This document shows, one piece after another, positions 1-5,265 of a DNA stretch of 5,265 bases. The position numbers were made by a program, and so were the translations under genes. Below the pieces are notes generated by a model that was not told where the DNA came from, did not search any database, and saw only the letters and a program-made list of their open reading frames with translations. Numbering within the stretch: the first letter of the stretch is position 1; each line of letters begins with the position of its first letter. Source of the stretch: Candidatus Methanovirga basalitermitum (lineage in GTDB: Archaea > Methanobacteriota > Methanobacteria > Methanobacteriales > Methanobacteriaceae); contig JAISZW010000165.1 in NCBI GenBank assembly GCA_031284445.1, positions 1 through 5,265 of the forward strand. The letters run 5' to 3'.

Positions 1-618
1 AGGCTGATTTTATCATGCACACTTAAGATATGACTCAAAAATCTGAAACTTGTAAAGTAAACTTGCGACAGAATCCAGATAATAATCTCCCTTTATTTGC
101 TAACGATTTAGAATGTATTATAAAAAGTCATTTATTCTATAGATACAGTTCATACTGTTGAGTTTCCTAAAACATAGTTAATAGGAAGACCTAAAACACA
201 TTTCAATTGCCCATGAAAGAATTAAAGTATGTACAAGTAATAAAAGAGAGGATAAGTCGAAAATTGGCTAAAAAGATAGTATATGGGAATTCAGATGAAT
301 ATTGATAGTTCTCAAATCTCCATCATAACGAGCGAGAAAACTTAAATTTAAGACAAGAAAAATAAGAGAAGACAAGAAAAACATTATTTCTTTAAAGAAG
401 ACGAATGGTTATAATATAATCTAACTTTGCAGAAGGTAACACATAATCTCACTTACCACATACCTCTTAAAAAACTCAATTTTAATCGTAAAAGGTAAAA
501 TCTGGAGAAAATATGATGAAGTAAACACCAATGATGTCTGCAAGAAACTGACCATGTATGGTCTTTAAAAGAATTATTAACATTCCCATTCCATGTACAC
601 AAAAACATCAGTAGTTAA
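1..618 (+). pseudogene. Decayed IS1-like DDE transposase, 3' part, left end outside window
   Basis: No open frame survives, but consecutive pieces in shifting frames line up in the order of a long IS1-like transposase. They are LPLFANDLE (87-113), HTVEFPKT (151-174), GRPKTHF (184-204), LKYVQVIKER (222-251), ERENLNLRQE (330-359), TRKTLF (372-389), KEDEWL (394-411), TPMMSAR (525-545) and TDHVWSLKELLTFP (547-588), then a stop at 616-618. The ERENLNLRQ block probably contains the last acidic residue of the DDE triad, and TPxM...TDHVWSxxELL is the characteristic C-terminus of this group as I recall it. In-frame stops (for example at 175, 303, 306, 363, 412) and at least five frame changes show that it is inactive. 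The N-terminal part, with the first catalytic Asp, would lie left of base 1. The transposase identity is well supported by the ordered motifs; the exact IS family is recalled and tentative. Nothing else is visible in these 618 bases. Confidence 0.85.
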
Positions 619-620
619 AA

Positions 621-632
621 GGGTCACTACCC
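621..632. repeat. Short inverted repeat GGGTCACTACCC; possible IS end or weak terminator
   Basis: A 4-bp stem (GGGT/ACCC) with a 4-base loop lies 3 bases after the stop of the transposase relic and 22 bases beyond the mntA stop. On the - strand it is followed by TTTT (620-617), and on the + strand by AATTTTT. It could be the remnant of the element's right terminal inverted repeat, or a small bidirectional terminator between two convergent units. The stem is short, so neither reading is secure. Confidence 0.35.
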
Positions 633-654
633 AATTTTTGAGATAAGCAAAAAT

Positions 655-957
655 TTAACTATGAGAATAAATAACTTCATATCCTTTAGAAATAACTAAT
701 TGAAATTCTTTAGAGGTTTTATTCCAATCTAATATGTCTACCGAAAAAGGTAGATTGGATTGTTGAAAAGCATTTCTTAAATCAGCCATTTGAGATAATG
801 GTAACTTATGTTCTCCAACAATAACCATGTCTAAATCAGAATATTCTTTGGCTGTTCCATCATACCGTGATCCAAAAATCCATACATCATAATCTTGGAT
901 ATGGTTTTTTATTATATCCGTTATTATTTTGAGTTCACAATCAGAGACTTGCATCAT
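655..957 (-). CDS. mntA: MntA-like minimal nucleotidyltransferase (antitoxin of a HEPN/MNT pair)
   Basis: Full-length small nucleotidyltransferase of 100 residues. The signature is clear: F28-G29-S30-R31, then S40-D41-L42-D43, which is the GSx10DxD metal- and nucleotide-binding motif of the MNT family, with a likely third carboxylate at D74 in SVDILDW. In characterised HEPN/MNT systems this protein transfers AMP from ATP to a tyrosine of the partner HEPN ribonuclease and so silences it; the same role is inferred here from the intact motifs and the adjacent partner. The start ATG (955-957) overlaps the hepT stop as ATGA, so the two are probably translated together from one mRNA. A second ATG follows at once (952-954). 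A purine-rich AAAGGAAAG lies just upstream inside hepT. The nearest named relative type is HI0073, which pairs with HI0074-type HEPN proteins. Stop TAA at 655-657. No missing catalytic residue is seen. Confidence 0.93.
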   Translation of the reverse strand: MMQVSDCELKIITDIIKNHIQDYDVWIFGSRYDGTAKEYSDLDMVIVGEHKLPLSQMADLRNAFQQSNLPFSVDILDWNKTSKEFQLVISKGYEVIYSHS

Positions 958-1382
958 ATTCTTTCCTTTAAGATCTTAATAAAATCTTCACCATATTGTA
1001 GAAAATCAAATGCAGTATTTAATGTTTCGTCTGCAACATCTTCATCATAAATATGAGAAGTATTATTTCTAGCTTCATGAAAGATCCACCACATTTTCAC
1101 ATTAGAAATTAAAAGATTTTGTTGAGCAATCCTATAAAATTCTTTTCTTGTAACTCCAGTCACAATATCTGGACTTATATTAATCTCAAGCCATCTTTTC
1201 ATAAATTTCCAAGATAGCTCATATGCAACTTCAAAATTTTGAATAACACCAGAACGAAGAGAGTATTTTAAAATTTCATCTTGTGAATTATATTTGTTAT
1301 AAGTCAGAATACTATCTTTTAATGCATTAACCGCGTTTATTAAGCTAGTAATATCTAGTTCAACCATTTTTATATTCTCCAT
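954..1382 (-). CDS. hepT: HepT-like HEPN protein, HI0074 family (toxin, putative RNase)
   Basis: All-helical HEPN protein of 142 residues, of the type annotated as 'nucleotidyltransferase substrate-binding protein, HI0074 family' (Pfam NTase_sub_bind). Seen: the family block RSGVIQNFEVAYELSWK near residues 43-59, and the HEPN active-site motif R105-NNTS-H110-I-Y112 in the context EARNNTSHIYDE (bases 1047-1070). R-x4-H is the ribonuclease motif, and the Tyr two residues after the His is the residue AMPylated by MntA in studied systems. Toxin activity is inferred, not shown. It is the first gene of the pair and overlaps mntA by four bases. Start choice: ATG at 1380-1382 is preceded by AGG five bases upstream. 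A TTG at 1383-1385 extends the frame by one codon. An internal ATG at 1365-1367 has GGAG (1377-1380) nine bases upstream and gives 137 residues beginning MVELDITSL, which is also a plausible family start. Length is normal for the family. Confidence 0.92.
   Translation of the reverse strand: MENIKMVELDITSLINAVNALKDSILTYNKYNSQDEILKYSLRSGVIQNFEVAYELSWKFMKRWLEINISPDIVTGVTRKEFYRIAQQNLLISNVKMWWIFHEARNNTSHIYDEDVADETLNTAFDFLQYGEDFIKILKERI
961..969 (-). promoter_or_regulatory. Ribosome binding site of mntA within the 3' end of hepT
   Basis: Read on the - strand this is AAAGGAAAG, with GGA six bases before the first ATG and nine before the second. It supports initiation at 957 (or 954) and, with the ATGA overlap, translational coupling to hepT. 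Confidence 0.55.
1377..1380 (-). promoter_or_regulatory. Alternative Shine-Dalgarno (GGAG) for an internal hepT start at 1367
   Basis: GGAG on the - strand lies nine bases before ATG 1365-1367. It is a better match to an archaeal Shine-Dalgarno sequence than the AGG before ATG 1380-1382. If transcription starts just downstream of the TATA-like box at 1409-1416, this site would be in the leader and the shorter 137-residue form would be favoured. Confidence 0.35.
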
Positions 1383-1693
1383 CAAAACCTATTGTTTACT
1401 AATAGTGATTTATAAATCTATTGTCCTATATATTCAATGCTTTGTTGAGAGACAAGAGTTACTTTTATTGTTTAATTCAAAAGTCAATTAAATACGATAA
1501 TAGTTTGCTATGAAATGAACTAAGTGTGATAGGAATTGCTCAATCATGTGGTCATGAGTCTTATTTTGTATCTTATAAATTTATTTAATAGCTGAGCATG
1601 GATAAACTTACAAAGTGTTACACAATCCATCAAAGACAGTTACAAATACAATAATTTGGTAAAATACTATATTATAATTTAGATAAATAATGA
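1383..1693. other. AT-rich spacer between hepT and polC, no gene seen
   Basis: These 311 bases have stops in all frames and I recognise no protein fragment or RNA gene in either direction. Apart from the candidate hepT promoter at its left end, I see no clear structure. No strong terminator is visible after the polC stop: on the - strand the bases following 1694 contain only short T runs (a TTTT about 30 bases on), so polC termination here is unassigned. Confidence 0.6.
1407..1418 (-). promoter_or_regulatory. Candidate hepT-mntA promoter: TATA-like box inside a 12-bp palindrome
   Basis: GATTTATAAATC is a perfect 12-bp palindrome with the TATA-like core TTTATAAA at 1409-1416. An archaeal TATA box lies about 25 bases before the start of transcription, which would put the start near 1386-1388, just ahead of hepT. 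Flanking AATAG (1401-1405) and CTATT (1418-1422) extend the symmetry with one offset base. A second TATATA at 1427-1432 is an alternative box. Assignment rests on position and consensus only. Confidence 0.4.
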
Positions 1694-4600
1694 CTAAAAG
1701 AAAGCATCTAATGAGCTTTGTTTAGACTTATCACTTTCAAACAATGAATTTACACTTAATTCTTGGATTTCAAGTCTTTGAACTATGTATGGATTAATTG
1801 GATATCTATTTACTAAATCTTTTGAAATTTCTAAGTATTTAGTTACTGAACCTTTTGAAACAGTCAACATAAGATTATTTCCACACCTACATTTGCCTGT
1901 AAGAGGTATTCTCCTATACTTGGTATTACACTTCGTACATCTGACTTTTTGTCTAGAAAATGTTCTGGAATTGCCCATAATATCTGGCAAGAAATGAGAA
2001 GATAAAACTCCTTCAACTACACCCTGCTGGTCAACTGCTCGTATTGTTTCAGCTAAAACAATTTGAGAATCAACCTTATCTTTCATGGATTTTAAAGTTT
2101 TATATAAACAAATATTAGGTCCAGCATCAATCTTTGAAGTATAATGAGAAAACATTAAATCTTCATATTGGTGAGAAGTTCCAAGATGTTTTCCCACATT
2201 ATCCATTAAACCCAATACTTCTGTTGGCTTAAGATCTTCATAGGTTTTATTAAAGAATTCTAGTGGTAATTTTTTAATAATATCTATTTTATGAGATTCA
2301 TCATCTATTTCTTCAGGGTCTATTCTTGATGAGAGAATAAGTGGGGCATCCATGCTCCCCCCTCTTGTACTTGGCAAGTAAGTTTTAGAGAAATTTATTA
2401 AAACATCTAAAAGTAGCATTACAGAATCTTCATCACTATCACAGTTTCTTCTTTTCGCTGAATGGAAGTAAGGATGAGCATAACAACATTGTGCTCTTGT
2501 AAACCCTATAATTCTACTTAAAACCCCTGCTGATGTGTGAGGTGCAAGACCCACAGATAAATGACCAATTAAATCCTCCTTACTTGAAACATTATAAAAC
2601 CTATCCATACCATAAAATCTTTCTAAAAGGTCATCCATAAAGTTGGCTACTTTAGCTAAGTATTCTCCACAGTTTTTAGATACTACGATATCTTGAACCT
2701 TAAGTTCAATTATTTGGTTCTCATTTTCAATTGGGTTACCATGGGCATCTTTAGTGTAATCTAACTCTTTTAATTTTTCAACTGTTACTCCAATTTCCTT
2801 TGGTATGAAATGTGTTAATGGAAGGTCGGTTGAATCATGGCGAATAGTAGCATCTTTAAATATAAATACTTCATTTTTAGCACGAAGTATTCCTTTTTCA
2901 ATAGGTTCAGGCAATTTTAGCTCAGAAATCATCCCCTTAACTCCTTTAACCTCACTAACTCGACGAACATTGACATTATCACTTGCCTTCCTAAGTAAGT
3001 TCCCAAGAGGCACTTTCCTTTTTGAAACTCTTCCAATCGTTGTTGGCGAACCACAACTTGGACAAATCGAATTATATGTTTTTAATTTGCAGTTATCACA
3101 AGTTCTTTCTGATATTTCTGCAGTATAACTCTTATTTTTGGCTGCTTCAGCTAATAGTCTTCTTGTTCCTCCATAAATACCAACTGGAAATAGTGAATGG
3201 GGAGCTGGTTTCATTAGTCTTTCTTTTGATTTTTCAGGTCTTCCAACACGACAGCCAATGTATGTAGGGGATTTATCCATTATTTTAACTTCTGATATTT
3301 CATTTACCATTTCAAGGGTGGTTTTATCAGAATTTTCATCCACATTTTCTTTTAAAGTATTTAAAAGAGTGTAAGCATCATCGTTACCTATAATAACTTT
3401 TCCATCTCTTAGCTTATGACTTACACCAATGATCTCTAATATTCTCTTTTCAGGGGATAAGTCTAAAATAAAATCTGTCCCTTCATTATACTCATATTTA
3501 TGAAGCCAATTGATTAAAAAATTTAAATCAGTAATTGAAATATCATTATAATGATATGTGTATTCAGGATTTAATGGAACATCGTACTTTTTAGATATTT
3601 CAAATGAAGTTTTAGCAGATATATAACTATTATTGAGTGTATCCAAATCTTTGCAACTATTTAAGTTTAAAAGCTTATTATTATTTAAATTAACAGTTAA
3701 AATAGTCTTATTATTTTCACCATCAATTAAATCAATAGCTAATCCATTATTTTTATATTCTTTTGAATTGATTAAAGTTTCCACCCACCATTCTTTACAC
3801 CATGGCGAAGGAAGTAAGTTTTGATTGTTTCTTAAGAACTCTCCATAGGCAATTAGCATGTCTCCTAAAAATAGGATTTCATTGACATTATTTTTATATT
3901 TCACTACTTCCTTAATTGTCTTTAGTTTTAAAACATCCCCATTCTTTAATTTTACTATGGGTCCATCGATTGAATCTACTGGAACAATACAATTTCCTTT
4001 TCCAGGTTTTTCAATTTTCATTTGAGTTCCAACAGCTAAATACTCTAACAACTCCATTGTGACAGGATTGACACCCATGGCTGCTAAACCAGTATTTCTT
4101 GATCTACCATAACGAAGTCTAAAACCACCTTTCTCATTTGGATAACTTAAAACTGGACGACCACCAATAATATCCTCAATATATTTAGCTTTAGGCTCTT
4201 CTTCCTCATCTTCCTTTTTTTTCCTCGTGGTATTTTTATTAAATACATCTAGCCATTCCCAACCATCTAAGTCAAGTTCTTTAGCATATTTAATAACCTT
4301 AGCAGATTTCTGAATAACACCTTCTACAATAGCAAGTAATGCCCCACCACGAATATTGTTCGTTTCAACACGCTCTAAATCTCTATGTGAAACTTCAATT
4401 TTATCAGTTTGTTCACCCGTTACTTCAACTGGAATATTTTTAGTGGCTAACCTAATTTCATCTGGTTTAGGAGAGTATTGAAGATTTGTAACCTCAGATT
4501 CATAAAGTCCAGCTTCTTCAACATATCTTTCTATCTCTAAATCAATAGGTTGATACTTACTAAGACCAGTAGCCTTCATGATCTTATGACCCAATAAAAC

Positions 4601-5047
4601 AGCCAATGCTGCAGCTGTACCACCTGCACTTCTAATAGGTCCTGCAAAATAAACAGCTAAATATTGGCTACCATCAAAGTTTTGTTTTATTTTCACTTGA
4701 GATATTCCTTCAAGGGGAGCAGCGACAACACCTTCTGTTAAAATAGCTAAAGCTGACCTAAGACCTTGATCAGATAGTTGTTCTTTAGTTTGTTCTTTAT
4801 CAGGTTTTTTTGAAGCTATTTCAGATGCTATTGTAAAAGCAACTTCTTCTCTAGAATTATTTTTTTCTAATTCTTTTATCCTTTTAGCTATTCCTTTTGG
4901 ACCAACAAGTCCCTCAACTCTTTCAGCTAAATCCTTTGCTAAAGGTATTTCTGTCGTTATTTCAGCATCAAAACCTTTAGCCCTTGCTTGATTGGCTATT
5001 TCATATAATTCATGAGTTTCTTTCTCTAATCTATCAAAGTAATCCAT
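1694..5047 (-). CDS. polC: DNA polymerase D large subunit DP2 (catalytic subunit)
   Basis: Complete 1117-residue DP2, the polymerising subunit of the archaeal replicative polymerase PolD; it acts with the DP1 exonuclease subunit (not in this window) and PCNA. Seen: N-terminal start MDYFDRLEKE; conserved AGPIRSAGGTAAAL at 136-148; a charged linker RKKKEDEEEEPK at 275-286; an Asn-rich, poorly conserved stretch around 385-480; cysteine cluster C650-x2-C653-x8-C662-x2-C665 (zinc site); catalytic motif N868-C-D870-S-D872-E-D, where D870 and D872 are the metal-binding aspartates; second cluster C1037, C1040, C1053, C1055; and a C-terminal PCNA-binding box Q1110-SSL-DA-FF1117. No intein interrupts the catalytic motif, a known insertion site in other archaea. 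Oddities: Ser871 where I expect Gly, and C-x-C in the last cluster. Stop is TAG. Start: ATG 5045-5047 matches where homologs begin; ATG 5054-5056 adds three residues and is possible. The frame stays open to ATG 5162-5164, but those residues look like translated AT-rich leader. Confidence 0.97.
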   Translation of the reverse strand: MDYFDRLEKETHELYEIANQARAKGFDAEITTEIPLAKDLAERVEGLVGPKGIAKRIKELEKNNSREEVAFTIASEIASKKPDKEQTKEQLSDQGLRSALAILTEGVVAAPLEGISQVKIKQNFDGSQYLAVYFAGPIRSAGGTAAALAVLLGHKIMKATGLSKYQPIDLEIERYVEEAGLYESEVTNLQYSPKPDEIRLATKNIPVEVTGEQTDKIEVSHRDLERVETNNIRGGALLAIVEGVIQKSAKVIKYAKELDLDGWEWLDVFNKNTTRKKKEDEEEEPKAKYIEDIIGGRPVLSYPNEKGGFRLRYGRSRNTGLAAMGVNPVTMELLEYLAVGTQMKIEKPGKGNCIVPVDSIDGPIVKLKNGDVLKLKTIKEVVKYKNNVNEILFLGDMLIAYGEFLRNNQNLLPSPWCKEWWVETLINSKEYKNNGLAIDLIDGENNKTILTVNLNNNKLLNLNSCKDLDTLNNSYISAKTSFEISKKYDVPLNPEYTYHYNDISITDLNFLINWLHKYEYNEGTDFILDLSPEKRILEIIGVSHKLRDGKVIIGNDDAYTLLNTLKENVDENSDKTTLEMVNEISEVKIMDKSPTYIGCRVGRPEKSKERLMKPAPHSLFPVGIYGGTRRLLAEAAKNKSYTAEISERTCDNCKLKTYNSICPSCGSPTTIGRVSKRKVPLGNLLRKASDNVNVRRVSEVKGVKGMISELKLPEPIEKGILRAKNEVFIFKDATIRHDSTDLPLTHFIPKEIGVTVEKLKELDYTKDAHGNPIENENQIIELKVQDIVVSKNCGEYLAKVANFMDDLLERFYGMDRFYNVSSKEDLIGHLSVGLAPHTSAGVLSRIIGFTRAQCCYAHPYFHSAKRRNCDSDEDSVMLLLDVLINFSKTYLPSTRGGSMDAPLILSSRIDPEEIDDESHKIDIIKKLPLEFFNKTYEDLKPTEVLGLMDNVGKHLGTSHQYEDLMFSHYTSKIDAGPNICLYKTLKSMKDKVDSQIVLAETIRAVDQQGVVEGVLSSHFLPDIMGNSRTFSRQKVRCTKCNTKYRRIPLTGKCRCGNNLMLTVSKGSVTKYLEISKDLVNRYPINPYIVQRLEIQELSVNSLFESDKSKQSSLDAFF

Positions 5048-5075
5048 ATTAACCATTTTTTTAATATATAATTTC

Positions 5076-5083
5076 TTTTTATA
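5076..5083 (-). promoter_or_regulatory. Candidate TATA box of polC
   Basis: On the - strand this reads TATAAAAA. Its centre is about 24 bases before ATG 5054-5056 and 33 before ATG 5045-5047, so transcription would begin at or just before the start codon, giving a leaderless or very short-leader mRNA. This fits the absence of a convincing Shine-Dalgarno sequence. The surrounding DNA is so AT-rich that chance matches are common. Confidence 0.3.
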
Positions 5084-5160
5084 CTTATTATAGTAATAGA
5101 CATAATTTTTAAAAATATTCATTGAAAATATATGATTTTTTAATAAAATAATTATTTTTA

Positions 5161-5263
5161 TCATCTTTATTTATTAAAATAATTATTATAAATTAAATAA
5201 CAATTAAAATATTAATTTTAAACAATTTATATCCAAATTTAATAATAATTATTAAAAAGATGA
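5161..5263. repeat. Imperfect inverted repeat in the AT-rich region upstream of polC
   Basis: TCATCTTT (5161-5168) plus AATAATTATTATAAATT (5178-5194) is mirrored by AATTTAATAATAATTATT (5236-5253) plus AAAGATGA (5256-5263). The outer 8-base parts match exactly; the inner parts match apart from one extra base, and the gaps between the parts differ. The enclosed DNA is almost entirely A and T. Such composition produces repeats by chance, though the non-AT-only outer octamers argue for something more. The right arm contains an ATG (5260-5262) that could be the start of a divergent gene beyond the window. Confidence 0.4.
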
Positions 5264-5265
5264 TT

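Noticed and set aside
213..305. A 30-codon open frame on the + strand starting ATG at 213
   Set aside because: It is a surviving in-frame piece of the decayed transposase (LKYVQVIKER block), not an independent small gene; no ribosome binding site is evident.
1540..1560. Repeated CATG with local symmetry (CATG-TGGT-CATG) in the hepT-polC spacer
   Set aside because: Each CATG is itself a palindrome, so the apparent symmetry is trivial. It has no flanking support and no neighbouring T run.
2420..2460. Possible intein at the DP2 catalytic motif
   Set aside because: The motif is continuous with normal flanking residues (SAKRRNCDSDEDSVM), so no intein is present.
2805..3128. Open frame of 107 codons on the + strand, and similar ones at 1785-1997, 3022-3267 and 3633-3824
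   Set aside because: All lie antisense inside polC, whose protein is conserved along its whole length. Their translations show no recognisable domain.
5048..5164. N-terminal extension of DP2, 39 residues from ATG 5164
   Set aside because: Low-complexity AT-rich coding, no resemblance to DP2 N-termini, and a TATA-like box falls inside it.
1..5265. CRISPR array, tRNA, rRNA or riboswitch
   Set aside because: No regularly spaced direct repeats, no cloverleaf-like or GC-rich structured RNA segment stands out in this very AT-rich background.

Overview
The window looks like chromosomal DNA from a low-GC methanogenic archaeon, most likely a member of the Methanobacteriales of the Methanobrevibacter/Methanosphaera kind. 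The main reason is a complete gene for the large subunit (DP2) of DNA polymerase D, an enzyme restricted to Archaea. Very AT-rich spacers, an archaeal-style TATA-like box and an IS1-like transposase relic fit this. The genus is an inference from composition and protein style, not a proven match.

Layout, left to right. Bases 1-618 hold no intact gene but a badly decayed transposase on the + strand. Its reading frame can be followed through several frameshifts and stop codons, and it enters the window from the left. A short GGGT-CACT-ACCC inverted repeat at 621-632 follows and may be the element's right end, a small terminator, or both. Bases 655-1382 carry a two-gene HEPN/MNT toxin-antitoxin module on the - strand: hepT (HI0074-type HEPN protein) first, then mntA (minimal nucleotidyltransferase), overlapping by 4 bases. 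Bases 1383-1693 are an AT-rich spacer with a candidate hepT promoter and a 12-bp palindrome. Bases 1694-5047 are polC (DP2), - strand, 1117 residues and intein-free, with two cysteine clusters and a C-terminal PCNA-binding motif. Bases 5048-5265 are an extremely AT-rich upstream region with a candidate polC promoter and an imperfect inverted repeat.

How the genes relate. polC is a core replication gene; its partner DP1 is not in the window. The HEPN/MNT pair is a self-contained accessory module in which the MNT protein is expected to neutralise the HEPN ribonuclease by AMPylation; all key residues are present. The module sits between a housekeeping gene and a dead transposon, as expected for an accessory insertion site. 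I see no CRISPR array, tRNA or rRNA. I find no convincing wholly new system. The points most worth checking are the Gly-to-Ser change in the DP2 catalytic motif, the intact HEPN/MNT pair with its promoter palindrome, and the reconstructable transposase relic.
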